Shown: positions 24,130 to 33,473, counted from the stretch's first letter. The stretch: 57,134 nt of DNA from Ruminococcus flavefaciens (GCA_004554385.1 SFMO01000203.1:1-57134), one strand, 5' to 3'. The notes: generated by a model from the sequence alone, not told the origin. Numbers and translations are program-made.

Positions 24130-26463
24130 ATGAACAAGATATTTCGTTCAGTGGCAGCTGTTGCTGCCGCTGCGGCACTGACCGTTACAGGTGCCGCTTA
24201 CAATCCGCCAATGACCTCCCCAGATACACTGGGAAAGGCACTGGCAGCAGACGATACAAATGACGACTGGCTCCACGCAAAGGGCAGCCGCCTCTACGAC
24301 ATGAACGGCAACGAGGTATGGCTCACAGGTGCCAACTGGTTCGGTCTGAACTGTACCGAGAACGTTCCCCACGGTCTCTACGCAAGAGACGTTGACGACC
24401 TCCTCCAGAGCGTTGCAGACCACGGCATCAACATTATCCGCTTCCCTATCTCTACAGAGCTCCTGCTCTCATGGATGGACGGAGATCCCCTTCCCGTAAG
24501 CTCGGTGCAGGCAAGCTACAATCCTCCCCAGGACGAGGTGGGCGAGGATGGAACAGTTACTCCCGCAGGCAAGTACGGCAATATCAACAGAGAATTCGTT
24601 GAGTCAGACGGCAAGACCTTAAAGGACTCAATGGCCATATTCGACATCATCATGCAGAAGTGCAAGAAGTACGGCATAAAGGCTCTCATCGACGTCCACA
24701 GCCCTGCTTCCCACAACTCGGGACACAACTACAACCTCTGGTACTATGAGCCCACAGCCGAGGACTGCGACGGTATGGCTACAGGTCACTTCTCCAAAGC
24801 CAAGATAACCTGGGACGACTGGAAGGACTCTATCACATGGCTGGCTAAGAAGTACGCCAACGACGATACTATCCTCGCTTACGACCTCAAGAACGAGCCT
24901 CACGGCAAGCGCGGCTACAACGGTACAGAATGCCCTGCAAATATGGCTAAGTGGGACGATTCCACAGACAAGAACAACTGGAAGTACTCCGCTGAGGAGT
25001 GCGCAAAGTCCGTTCTCGCTGTAAATCCTCACGCTCTTATCCTCATTGAGGGTATCGAACAGTCACCTATGCTCGACAAGGGCGTAAAGTGGGGCGATGC
25101 TGACAAGTTCCAGCCACAGCCCGGCGAAGAAAAATGGTACGGCGCATGGTGGGGCGGAAACCTCAGAGGAGTCAAGGACCTTCCTGTACTCCCCGATTCA
25201 GGTCAGATAGTTTACTCTCCTCATGACTACGGTCCGTCAGTATATGCACAGTCCTGGTTCGACAAGGAATTCACCACACAGACTCTCCTTGACGATTACT
25301 GGTACGATACATGGGCTTACATCAACAAGGAGAACATCGCTCCCCTGCTTATCGGCGAATGGGGCGGTCACATGGATAAGGGCGCTAACCAGAAATGGAT
25401 GGAGCTTCTCCGTGACTATATGATAGATAATCACATCAACCACACCTTCTGGTGCCTTAACCCCAACTCAGGCGATACAGGCGGACTCCTTGACCCCACA
25501 TTCATGAACTGGGACAACAACAAGTACAATCTCTTTGAGGAGTCACTCTGGCAGACAGACGCAGGCAAGTACATCGGTCTCGATCACCAGACAGCCCTCG
25601 GCGCAAACGGCGTTTCACTGAACGGCTTCTATTCATCGGGAGCAAAGAGCAACCTCGACGGCGGCAAGGCAGGCGGCGGACAGCCTGTTATAGTTGATCC
25701 TAAGACTACTACCACAACTACAGCTCCTGTTACAAACACAACAAAGCCTTCAACAACAACCACAACAGCAAAGCCCACAACTACTTCATCAACTTCAAGA
25801 ACAAATCTGCCTACTACTACAACAACTACAGCACCGATAACAACTACAACCTCTAAGGACGCTGCTAAGTTCGACAGGATCCAAAAGCCTAAAAAGGATT
25901 TCTACAGACTTGGCGAAAAACTCGACCTTACAGGCGGATATGCTTCTGTTTCAGGTATAGCTGCTGACGGTACCAAGATCAGTATAGTAAACGAGCCTCT
26001 CAATTCAAGCTTATTTGTTATCGACGCTTCTGAATTTGACAGCTCAAAGACAGGCTCATACATGATAGGCGTATCTCTCAAGGATCACCCCGAGGTAAAG
26101 GGCAAATTTCTGGTATCTGTAATCCCAGATGACGTAACAACTACAACAGTGCCCGAGTATATCTCGACAACCACAACTACCACAAATAATCAGGAAGCTG
26201 CAAACACAGATAAGAATGGCAAATGGGGCGACGCCAACAACGACGGCAGCGTTGATATGTCAGACGTTGTACTCATAATGCAGAGCCTTGCAAACCCGAA
26301 CAAGTACGGCCTTGAAGGCAGCGACAAGAACCACATCACTTCAGCAGGTCTGAAAAACGGTTCTGTTCTCAAGGGCAACTCCAGTGTTACAACTGAGGAC
26401 GCTCTGCAGATACAGCTTTTCCTCCTGGGAAAGGTAAAATCCCTCAAGCCTGATATTAAGTGA
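24130..26463 (+). CDS. Secreted GH5 endoglucanase with Ig-like module and dockerin
   Basis: Paralogue of the preceding enzyme, 777 aa. Signal peptide about 1-23. GH5 domain about 45-525 with Glu256 in DLKNEPHG and Glu410 in IGEWGGH. An extra insertion near 125-160 (QDEVGEDGTVTPAGKYG) widens one barrel loop. A first Thr-rich linker leads to an Ig-like beta module (about 577-665, FYRLGEKLDLTGGYASVSG), then a second short Thr linker and a dockerin from about 698 (DANNDGSVDMSDVVLIMQ). GAGAGGGA precedes the ATG. A strong terminator follows at 26522. Confidence 0.95.
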   Translation: MNKIFRSVAAVAAAAALTVTGAAYNPPMTSPDTLGKALAADDTNDDWLHAKGSRLYDMNGNEVWLTGANWFGLNCTENVPHGLYARDVDDLLQSVADHGINIIRFPISTELLLSWMDGDPLPVSSVQASYNPPQDEVGEDGTVTPAGKYGNINREFVESDGKTLKDSMAIFDIIMQKCKKYGIKALIDVHSPASHNSGHNYNLWYYEPTAEDCDGMATGHFSKAKITWDDWKDSITWLAKKYANDDTILAYDLKNEPHGKRGYNGTECPANMAKWDDSTDKNNWKYSAEECAKSVLAVNPHALILIEGIEQSPMLDKGVKWGDADKFQPQPGEEKWYGAWWGGNLRGVKDLPVLPDSGQIVYSPHDYGPSVYAQSWFDKEFTTQTLLDDYWYDTWAYINKENIAPLLIGEWGGHMDKGANQKWMELLRDYMIDNHINHTFWCLNPNSGDTGGLLDPTFMNWDNNKYNLFEESLWQTDAGKYIGLDHQTALGANGVSLNGFYSSGAKSNLDGGKAGGGQPVIVDPKTTTTTTAPVTNTTKPSTTTTTAKPTTTSSTSRTNLPTTTTTTAPITTTTSKDAAKFDRIQKPKKDFYRLGEKLDLTGGYASVSGIAADGTKISIVNEPLNSSLFVIDASEFDSSKTGSYMIGVSLKDHPEVKGKFLVSVIPDDVTTTTVPEYISTTTTTTNNQEAANTDKNGKWGDANNDGSVDMSDVVLIMQSLANPNKYGLEGSDKNHITSAGLKNGSVLKGNSSVTTEDALQIQLFLLGKVKSLKPDIK

Positions 26464-26502
26464 GCATAAAATAAAGCGATCGGCACGTTTTTTGTCGCCT
26501 TC

Positions 26503-26684
26503 TCTTAACCGAATAATATGGTTACCGAGCCTGAGATTACAGGCTCGGTAATTTTTTGCCACGATTCCGCCGGAGGGGGCACCTCATTAGTTTGCTCCCC
26601 TTAACGTGAAAACATGGTTACCGTGCCTGAAATTACAGTCTCGTAAATGTAACCTGCGATCCGCCGGAGGCGGGGGCACCCCTC
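26503..26684. repeat. Two imperfect ~85-bp direct repeats, period 96
   Basis: Copy 1 (about 26503-26585) and copy 2 (about 26599-26684) share CTTAACcG...ATGGTTACCG.GCCTGA.ATTACAG.CTCG and, at the end, GAT.CCGCCGGAGG..GGGGCACC. Copy 1 contains the GH5 terminator; in copy 2 that stem is decayed. It looks like a duplication of the terminator region or a dispersed intergenic repeat. Confidence 0.6.
26522..26557 (+). terminator. Terminator of the GH5 operon
   Basis: TTACCGAGCCTG pairs perfectly with CAGGCTCGGTAA (12 bp), followed by TTTTTT. Confidence 0.9.
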
Positions 26685-26717
26685 CCGTGCCGATTTTTTT
26701 GCCATAAAAAAGAAGAG

Positions 26718-26748
26718 GACCGCCGACACTATTGCGCCGGCGGTCTTT
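26718..26748 (+). terminator. Terminator-like hairpin in non-coding region
   Basis: GACCGCCG and CGGCGGTC form an 8-bp GC-rich stem followed by TTT. No gene ends just before it. Confidence 0.5.
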
Positions 26749-26766
26749 CTGAAAGGTGTGTTCATG

Positions 26767-26793
26767 AGCGGTGGTGTGCGGCACCGCTTTTTT
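26767..26793 (+). terminator. Second terminator-like hairpin in non-coding region
   Basis: AGCGGTG and CACCGCT form a 7-bp stem followed by TTTTTT. From here to about 27000 I see no supported gene; the open frame at 26758-26970 has no ribosome binding site and crosses this hairpin. Confidence 0.5.
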
Positions 26794-27011
26794 GAGGTCG
26801 CGCCGGGAGGTATTGGTCGGCGCATAATGAGAAACAATGAAGGTCTTTTCTATATATTTTCTTTTCCTTTACTGTCTATATTATACCCTGTACCGCTCTT
26901 ATTTGCAATAACAGAGCGATTTCGGTTTGAATACAGTTTGGCTATGAAAGCTTTACGGATAGTATCATAGCGGTTACACAATTCTGACAATGATTACTGT
27001 AATATTTTTCT

Positions 27012-27129
27012 TTGTACCTTTTTGGCTTTTCTGCATAATATAATGTAAGCGGCAATATGCACTGCGCCGTCAGGAGGTGGATCTTTTCCCGTGAGCAGCT
27101 TCCGGACACATGGCGGAGCTGCTGACGGC
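27012..27129 (+). other. Promoter-like site and nested inverted repeat; possible structured RNA
   Basis: TTGTAC (27012-27017), 16 bases, CATAAT (27034-27039) could be a promoter. Downstream, GCCGTCAG (27066-27073) pairs with CTGACGGC (27122-27129), enclosing AGCAGCT.CCG (27094-27104) opposite CGGAGCTGCT (27114-27123). The two inverted repeats share two bases, so they may be alternative folds. No reading frame fits. Speculative. Confidence 0.25.
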
Positions 27130-27140
27130 TGCTTTGATAT

Positions 27141-27169
27141 AAAAAGCTGCCGAAGAAATTCGGCAGCTC
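27141..27169 (-). terminator. Terminator of the dockerin-VanY gene
   Basis: On the - strand AGCTGCCGAA, TTTC and TTCGGCAGCT form a 10-bp stem followed by TTTTTAT. Confidence 0.85.
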
Positions 27170-27174
27170 AACTG

Positions 27175-29595
27175 TTAATTGTAGTATGATGTTACTCCAA
27201 GGTATTCCTCAAGACAAAGTCCGCTGTTATAAACAGCTGCAGCGGTGTCTACGCCTAAATATCTTATATGCCATGGCTCGTACATAAAGCCTGTTACAGC
27301 TTCCTTGCCCTTTGGATAGCGAATGATGAATCCGTATTTATGAGCATTCTTTGCAAGCCATTCACACTCGGGAGTATTTGCAAACTCAGGGCTGATCGAG
27401 TTAACGTCTATAGCAAGACCTGTCTGATGCTCGGAATGTCCCGGTCTTGCAGAATATGTATCTGCCTTAAGCATTCCGTCAGTAGCAACATAGTTGTTGT
27501 AGATCTTCTCCTGAGTCTCATACGAACGATAGCCTGATGTGCAAACTATCCTGAGTCCTTCAAGAGACGCAGCCTCAGAGAGCTTATTGAACATCGCAAG
27601 AGCATTTGCGTTGAGTCCGCCCCCTGCATTGAATTCCTTTGTGACGCTGTAGCTTTTGTTGACAATGAGGATACCGTCTACATAAGTAGCACCGTCGCGG
27701 TTCGTCATAAGGTGCTGAGCAGTAGAAGTAGTAGTCGGGATCACAACAGGAGTCGTTGTCGCAGTAGTCGTCGTTGTAGTTGTAGTAGTGGTTGTTGTGG
27801 TGGTTGTCGTAGTGGTTGTTGTAGTTGTAACAGCAGCCGTCGTAGTTGGAATAACAGGCTTATTGTGGACAGTTACCTTTATCTCAGCCTTAACATTGGT
27901 ATTTGACTGGCTGTACACGGTTACTGTGCAGACGCCTGCGGAAACGCCGTAAACATTTCCCCACTTGTCCACCTTGGCAATGGTATTGTCTGAGCTTATC
28001 CACAGCTCGGATTTGTCAACAGCTGTTTCAGGAAGCATTGTTACGTATGAAATACCAAGAGTACCTACCAGAATATCCATTTCGTACTTGCTGAGCTTTA
28101 TCTCAGATACCTGCTTGGGATCCGTAACGGTCACCTTTATAGTACCATGAACGTCAGGGTTTGATCTGCTGTACACAGTTACAGTGCAGGCTCCCGGAGA
28201 GATACCTCTGATGAGACCTTCGCTGTCCACAGTTGCTGTTTTCTCGTCGGAACTTACCCATATCTCTTCCTTGTTGACAGCATTGACAGGGAGCATCGTT
28301 ACCATGGATATGTCCTCTCCGCCTACAGGGATGGTAATGTCGGTCTTGGTGAGCTTTATCTCCCTGACCTTGTTGGGATCGTTGACAGTTACCTTGATCT
28401 CGCCGCTTATCAGCGGATTATTAACGCTCTGCACCTTTACTGTGCAAGTACCCTCGCCTACAGGACTTATCCAGCCCTCATAGTTTACGATAGCAACATT
28501 CTCATCCGAGCTTGTCCATATCTCCCTCTTGTCAAGAGCAGTTTTCGGGAGCATAGTGACCATAGAGATGTCACCGTCGCCGCCAACTCTGAGATTCATC
28601 TCGGTCTTGCTGAGCTTTATCTCTGCCACCTTATTCGGATCACCTGTAAAGGTGGTCGTCGTAGTCACAGGAACAGTCGTTGTTGTAGTCGCAGAAGTAG
28701 TTGTGGTGGTAGTGGTCGCAGCTGTAGTCGTTGTAGTCGCGGAAGTAGTTGTGGTGGTAGTGGTCGCAGCTGTAGTTGTTTTAGTCGCAGAAGTAGTTGT
28801 AGTGGTAGTGGTCGCAACTGTAGTCGTTGTAGTCGCAGAAGTAGTTGTAGTGGTAGTCGGGGCAGCTGTAGTCGTTGTAGTCGCAGAAGTAGTTGTAGTG
28901 GTAGTCGGGGCAGCTGTAGTCGTTGTAGTCGCAGATGTAGTTGTCAGCGGATTGGTTATGGGAACGGGCTTTGCAGTTGTCACCGCTGTGGTACTTGTTG
29001 ACGGATTGGTAAGCGGTACTATTCTTGCAGTAGTTGTAGTTGTGCCTGTTGTGCTTGTTGTACTCGCTGCAGTTGAAGTAACAGTGGTCTGAGCTTTGAT
29101 CTCACTCATAGCTTTTTCAGGGTCATTTATGTACTCCTCAAGGGAGCGCATTCCCTTCACTGCACGGTAAGCGTAATATGCCAGTATATTTGAAGCATCA
29201 ACAGCGTTTATGCTTCCGTTCTTATCAACATCTGCTGCAACGATCTGTGTTGCAGAAAGGCCTGTTTCTCTTCCTGAGGAGGTGTTGGCATATGCCGTAA
29301 GAACAGTTGATGCGTCGGTTGCATCTATACTCTTGTCGCCATTGACATCTCCGAGCTGTATAGTAACGACTGACGGAGACGAAGCTTTATCAGGAGTTGA
29401 ATCTGTGTTTGAATCGTTTAGTGGATCTGCGGCCGCGCCATTATTTCCTGCTGCACCTGAGGTCTGAGTTCCCTTCACATTCCCCACGGTGCTGACAGCT
29501 GACACTGTTCCCTCTGCACTGACGTTTACCGACGTAAAAGCACCAATGCACAAGGCAAATGACAAAACTGACGCAATTAATTTCTTTGCACTCAT
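27175..29595 (-). CDS. Dockerin / Big2x3 / VanY D,D-carboxypeptidase, secreted
   Basis: Signal peptide (SAKKLIASVLSFALCIGAF). An N-terminal dockerin-like pair of calcium loops (GDVNGDKSIDATDAS and ADVDKNGSINAVDASN, about 80-150). A long Thr-rich linker with 16-residue units. Three Big2-type Ig repeats (each with SEIKLS-like start and a SSD...A.VD...G.I pattern, about 325-590). A second poly-Thr linker. A C-terminal M15 peptidase with SGYRSYETQ, ARPGHSEHQTGLAID (zinc ligands His, Asp) and EPWHIRYL (Glu, His). This would trim D-Ala from peptidoglycan stems. I take the ATG at 29595, AAGGAG 6 bases upstream; an ATG at 29610 is also possible. A dockerin on a cell-wall peptidase is unusual. Confidence 0.9.
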   Translation of the reverse strand: MSAKKLIASVLSFALCIGAFTSVNVSAEGTVSAVSTVGNVKGTQTSGAAGNNGAAADPLNDSNTDSTPDKASSPSVVTIQLGDVNGDKSIDATDASTVLTAYANTSSGRETGLSATQIVAADVDKNGSINAVDASNILAYYAYRAVKGMRSLEEYINDPEKAMSEIKAQTTVTSTAASTTSTTGTTTTTARIVPLTNPSTSTTAVTTAKPVPITNPLTTTSATTTTTAAPTTTTTTSATTTTTAAPTTTTTTSATTTTTVATTTTTTTSATKTTTAATTTTTTTSATTTTTAATTTTTTTSATTTTTVPVTTTTTFTGDPNKVAEIKLSKTEMNLRVGGDGDISMVTMLPKTALDKREIWTSSDENVAIVNYEGWISPVGEGTCTVKVQSVNNPLISGEIKVTVNDPNKVREIKLTKTDITIPVGGEDISMVTMLPVNAVNKEEIWVSSDEKTATVDSEGLIRGISPGACTVTVYSRSNPDVHGTIKVTVTDPKQVSEIKLSKYEMDILVGTLGISYVTMLPETAVDKSELWISSDNTIAKVDKWGNVYGVSAGVCTVTVYSQSNTNVKAEIKVTVHNKPVIPTTTAAVTTTTTTTTTTTTTTTTTTTTTTATTTPVVIPTTTSTAQHLMTNRDGATYVDGILIVNKSYSVTKEFNAGGGLNANALAMFNKLSEAASLEGLRIVCTSGYRSYETQEKIYNNYVATDGMLKADTYSARPGHSEHQTGLAIDVNSISPEFANTPECEWLAKNAHKYGFIIRYPKGKEAVTGFMYEPWHIRYLGVDTAAAVYNSGLCLEEYLGVTSYYN
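28640..28945 (-). repeat. 48-bp tandem repeats encoding Thr-rich linker
   Basis: About six units of 16 codons, pattern SATTTTTAAPTTTTTT with Val, Ala and Lys variants. The near-identical copies make this region prone to length change by slippage or recombination. Confidence 0.8.
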
Positions 29596-29913
29596 TTTTT
29601 TCTCCTTCATATATTTACTCTCCGCACCTCACATTCCTCTTCAATAGTCGGTACGGGCAGCATATTACAGCCGTGTTTCAGTATGCACATCTGTTTATGT
29701 AGTTTTTGTGCATAATATATTAACAAAACGGCTGTAAAATCATAGATATTATTATAACACAATTTATTAAAAAAAGAAAGACATTCAGTCAAAAAAAGAA
29801 GGCTTTTTAACGTATTTTCGTAGTTTTACATAAAAAAGGCGATCACTTTCGCCGAATGCTCTTAGACATTGTGCAAGCTTTTCGCCCTGTCTGCGTTGAT
29901 CTCACCGCCAAAG
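29596..29913. other. Intergenic region upstream of the VanY gene
   Basis: AT-rich. A TATAAT lies on the - strand near 29754-29759 without a good -35 at 17 bases; TTGACT occurs 30 bases upstream. I see no coding frame with a ribosome binding site. Confidence 0.4.
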
Positions 29914-29948
29914 AAAAAAATATCCGCTGTACATCTGCACAGCGGATA
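29914..29948 (-). terminator. Terminator of cdaA-cdaR
   Basis: ATCCGCTGT and ACAGCGGAT form a 9-bp stem, followed on the - strand by ATTTTTTT. Confidence 0.85.
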
Positions 29949-29958
29949 CATGTTAATT

Positions 29959-31299
29959 TTAACCTGATGAAACGGATGACGAAGGAGCAGACTGCCTTGC
30001 AGTATTCTCCTTTGGTGTCTTTCCGATGTTTACGCTTGGAGTATCAACACACCACACGTTGTTATGCGACTTGCATGATACCATGACGTTATACGAGAAC
30101 AGATCGGGATTCTTAGAGGTATCCTCACCGAAGAAGTTGACCTCTGCGTCAAGGTCTGCTGCGGTGATCTCATTTATCACGTCAGCAGGTCCGATCAGCT
30201 TGACATTGAATTTCTCGGTAACGATAGAATACTTGTAGCCGTCGCTTGGGACATGGCGAAGATCCACATTTGCTCCCGAAAGCGTGATCTCTCTTGAAGC
30301 AAGACCATCATCATTGAGAGTTACGTTGACTGTCTCGATACCCGAGATATTCTCCACATTCTTGCCTGACAGTATATTCTCCACACTGTAGTTCTTTGAG
30401 AAGCCTATATCGATGGTATTAAGTGCTATCTTGATCTGCAGAGGCTCATCGGTAAGAGTAACGTCGGAAGAACCCGAAGCAATGGTAAGCTCCGCAGGAG
30501 TGATAGTGAAATCAAGACTGTCACTGTCAAAATTAGGATCCGAAGTAGAAGGTATAACGACCTTGAACGGCACCGTCTTCTGTGTCAGAACAGGAATACT
30601 GATATTCACAGCACTGGGATCAGCAGTTATGAGATCGGAATTGATAACATTTCCATCAGCATCAACGAACTCATACCTGTCGCTGATAAGACCGCTGTAA
30701 TTGGTTTCGAGCGGCGGCAGCGACTTATCCGAAACTGCATAGCACTCAGCTATTGACGCAAGCTTTACGGAAGGTCCCGTGAGAGTGATCTCCTCGGGCT
30801 GGCACTTTATATCACCGAAGATCTTTCCTTCAGCAACGGTGATATTGTTTACCTTAGGCTTGACATTCACTGTCTTGATCTCAAACTTATACAGCTCGAC
30901 CTCAACAGTCGAAGGATACACCTTAAGATTTGAAAGCTCCGCACCGTTTAAAGACTCAACCTTTACAGTAAGGGTCTTTGAGCCTTCAGTGGTTATGTTT
31001 TCAAAATCAACGTGAGCATTTATATCCTCAGCGTTGATCCTGTTGTAATCCGTACGGCTGCAGTCGAAGTTTATAGTGACCTTTTCAGCGCTTTTGCTTG
31101 TAATGGAAAGGCCGTTTTCGGCAGCTGAAGTACCTGCAATATCAAATTTGATAGGAATATCGACAATGACCTTGGATTCCGACGGATACAGCGTCATAGC
31201 AACGATGAACCATGCGGCTATGGCGCATATTATAGCGATAAGGAGCAGGGTCGCGTTGCTTTTCGCCTCATAGATATTACGTTTTCTGGTATTTTTCAT
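29959..31299 (-). CDS. cdaR: YbbR-domain protein, CdaA regulator
   Basis: One N-terminal membrane helix (about 16-36, TLLLIAIICAIAAWFIVAM) and an extracytoplasmic part with about four YbbR-type beta repeats (patterns such as VDIPIKFDIAG, VNVKPKVNNI, VPFKVVIPSTSD). 446 aa. In other Firmicutes this protein binds CdaA and tunes c-di-AMP synthesis. Its start overlaps the cdaA stop by 4 bases (ATGA), so the two are coupled. Confidence 0.92.
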   Translation of the reverse strand: MKNTRKRNIYEAKSNATLLLIAIICAIAAWFIVAMTLYPSESKVIVDIPIKFDIAGTSAAENGLSITSKSAEKVTINFDCSRTDYNRINAEDINAHVDFENITTEGSKTLTVKVESLNGAELSNLKVYPSTVEVELYKFEIKTVNVKPKVNNITVAEGKIFGDIKCQPEEITLTGPSVKLASIAECYAVSDKSLPPLETNYSGLISDRYEFVDADGNVINSDLITADPSAVNISIPVLTQKTVPFKVVIPSTSDPNFDSDSLDFTITPAELTIASGSSDVTLTDEPLQIKIALNTIDIGFSKNYSVENILSGKNVENISGIETVNVTLNDDGLASREITLSGANVDLRHVPSDGYKYSIVTEKFNVKLIGPADVINEITAADLDAEVNFFGEDTSKNPDLFSYNVMVSCKSHNNVWCVDTPSVNIGKTPKENTARQSAPSSSVSSG

Positions 31300-32204
31300 T
31301 TCTTCTTCCTCCTTTCGGAGCGTGAAGAAAAGAGCTTCTTTTTGCCGATAGCTATCTCGGTCCTGTCATTATACAGCTGATCCTCAAGAAGCGCCTTGAG
31401 CTTGTCATGGGTATAATCTCTTGTGAGCTCGCCGTTGAGAGCAACAGAGATCTGTCCTGTTTCCTCTGAGACGACGATAACGATAGCGTCGGAATTTTCG
31501 CTCATTCCTATAGCAGCTCTGTGGCGTGAGCCCAGCTTTTTATTGATGAGAGCGTCCTTTGCAGGCTTCGGAAGGAAGCAGGCTGCCGCAAGGATGATAC
31601 CGTCACGCATTATAACAGCTCCGTCATGGAGCGGTGTTTTCGGATAGAATATATTGCCGAACACTTCCTTGCTTGGCGTTGCGTTAAGAATGGTACCAGT
31701 CTCTATCTGTTCGCCCAGTCTTACCTGACGCTCCACAACTATGAGAGCGCCTGTACATGTCGCCGAAAGCTCCACGCAGGAGTCGCATATAGCTTCTATA
31801 GCAGGATTCCAGCGCTGCTTCAGCTCATCATTATCCTGTCCAAGACCGAAAAGCCTGATACCGAATTTGGTACGTCCCGCTTTTTCAAGAGCTCTTCGCA
31901 GCTCAGGCTGGAACAGAACTATCATTGCAAGAACTCCCATGCTCAGTGCCTTTTCCAACAGGTAGCTGACCACCTTGAGCTCAAGGGCACGGCTTATGAA
32001 GTAGCCTGCAACAAGGAGTATGATACCCTTGACCAGCTGTCCTGCACGGGTCTCGCGTATAAGCTTGAGAAGCAGGTAAATAACATATGTAAGGATAACA
32101 ACGTCGATGACGTCAGTAAACTTGAACGTACTTATAACGCTTAGAAAAGCATCGATTATCTCCTGAGAGGAATCGAACAGCTTATTCTTGGTTGTCATGA
32201 ACAC
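31296..32204 (-). CDS. cdaA: Diadenylate cyclase CdaA
   Basis: Membrane enzyme making c-di-AMP from two ATP. Three N-terminal membrane segments (about 25-105), then the DAC domain with PLHDGAVIMRDG (catalytic DGA) and KLGSRHRAAIG (RHR). C-terminal basic tail. The start is the GTG at 32204 with GGGGG 7 bases upstream; an ATG two codons in is also possible. The usual third gene, glmM, does not follow within the window. Confidence 0.95.
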   Translation of the reverse strand: MFMTTKNKLFDSSQEIIDAFLSVISTFKFTDVIDVVILTYVIYLLLKLIRETRAGQLVKGIILLVAGYFISRALELKVVSYLLEKALSMGVLAMIVLFQPELRRALEKAGRTKFGIRLFGLGQDNDELKQRWNPAIEAICDSCVELSATCTGALIVVERQVRLGEQIETGTILNATPSKEVFGNIFYPKTPLHDGAVIMRDGIILAAACFLPKPAKDALINKKLGSRHRAAIGMSENSDAIVIVVSEETGQISVALNGELTRDYTHDKLKALLEDQLYNDRTEIAIGKKKLFSSRSERRKKK

Positions 32205-32336
32205 TTAAACACCCCCTTGGGGAATTACACATATTTATTTTATCTATGTAAGTATGAGGACAGACGTCCTCATAGCTGACTGCGCAATACTGCACAATAT
32301 TATTGTACCACAAATTCAGATAATTTCAATAGTTTT

Positions 32337-33473
32337 TTAAGAATTTTGTAAATTTTTCAATATCTTAACATAATATACAAGTTTTGCCGTTTCAGCCTCT
32401 GTATTAAATACCGAAGGCGCAAAACGCACAGTGCCGTTTCTGATCCCTAAAGAGGCGTGAGCAAGGGCTGCACAGTGGTATCCTGCGCGGAGACAGAAAC
32501 CCTTTTCGCTGAGAAAAGCCGCTGCCTCCTCCGAGGGGACTCCTTCAATGTTGAATGACACAATGGGAGCATATTCTGCCCCCTCGTCACGATATACCGT
32601 AACTCCGTCTATGGTTTTGAGCCCTGTAATAAATGAGGCACAAAGGCGCTCCTCATGCGCCCTTATATTGTCAGTTCCCTGTGAGTTTATGAAGCGTATC
32701 CCCTCTCCGACGGTAACTGCGCCGATGATATTCGGAGTTCCGCTCTCAAGACTGTCGGGCAGCAGCGACGGCTGAAACAGACTGAGAGAACCGCTTCCTG
32801 TTCCGCCCTGTATTATGGGAGCTATAGGGTAAACTCCGTCGGTGATGAGAAGTCCGGTGCCCGTTAAACCATATAGCCCCTTATGGCCTGCCGTACACAG
32901 TATATTTATGCCGTCAGACAGCTTTATATCGTAAATTCCGCAAGCCTGTGCACCGTCCGCGATAAAGCATATGTCATGCTGACGGCACAGCTCACCTATC
33001 TCACGGTATGGAAGAAGCTGCCCTGTGACATTGCTTGCGAGTGTACAGACTATCGCTCTTGTTTCGCTGCGTATAAGTCTGCGGAAGCTCTCAACAGTGC
33101 GCTCATTGTCGGGAAAGACCTCGGCTACTGACAGGGTAATCTGTTTTTTCATGGCAAGTGCCACAGCAGGACGGGCTGCGGAGTTGTGCTCCATACTGCT
33201 GATTATCATGTGTCCGCCCTGAGCCATAACGCCGTGTATCGCCATATTAAGCGCATAAGTGCAGTTTAATGTGAACACGGTGTTTTCATGTTCAGCGCCG
33301 AAAAAAACCGCCGCAGTTTCACGGGCGTTGTAGTATGCTTCGGAAGTGCGCATGGCAAGCTGATGTCCGCCTCTGCCTGCATTTCCCCCGTAGTTCATTA
33401 CAGCGTCTGCCGCGGCTCTGCGGACTCTCAGAGGCTTCGGGAAGGTGGTGGCAGCATTGTCAAAGTTTATCAT
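32337..33473 (-). CDS. Cysteine desulfurase family aminotransferase (class V)
   Basis: PLP enzyme of the CsdA/SufS-like group, moving sulfur or selenium from cysteine or selenocysteine. MINFDNAATTFPKP start, SSMEHNSAARP, ADGAQACGIYDI, the PLP Lys in CTAGHKGLYGLTGTG and the C-terminal RAGYHCAALAHASLG with the active Cys, then GTVRFAPSVFNT. About 379 aa. I start at the ATG at 33473 to match the family; GTG at 33485 or ATG at 33476 cannot be excluded. It overlaps the DUF3343 gene by 14 bases, suggesting a donor-carrier pair. Confidence 0.88.
   Translation of the reverse strand: MINFDNAATTFPKPLRVRRAAADAVMNYGGNAGRGGHQLAMRTSEAYYNARETAAVFFGAEHENTVFTLNCTYALNMAIHGVMAQGGHMIISSMEHNSAARPAVALAMKKQITLSVAEVFPDNERTVESFRRLIRSETRAIVCTLASNVTGQLLPYREIGELCRQHDICFIADGAQACGIYDIKLSDGINILCTAGHKGLYGLTGTGLLITDGVYPIAPIIQGGTGSGSLSLFQPSLLPDSLESGTPNIIGAVTVGEGIRFINSQGTDNIRAHEERLCASFITGLKTIDGVTVYRDEGAEYAPIVSFNIEGVPSEEAAAFLSEKGFCLRAGYHCAALAHASLGIRNGTVRFAPSVFNTEAETAKLVYYVKILKNLQNS

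Noticed and set aside
26758..26970. 70-aa open frame
   Set aside because: No ribosome binding site, and it passes through a terminator-like hairpin.
28640..28945. CRISPR-like spaced repeats
   Set aside because: Repeats are in coding frame, 48 bp with no unique spacers, and encode a Thr linker.
28529..29092. 187-aa Val-rich open frame on the + strand
   Set aside because: It is the antisense of the Thr-repeat linker of the VanY gene; ACA/ACT repeats read backwards give Val codons.
31626..32144. 172-aa + strand open frame
   Set aside because: Antisense of cdaA, whose DAC motifs are clear.
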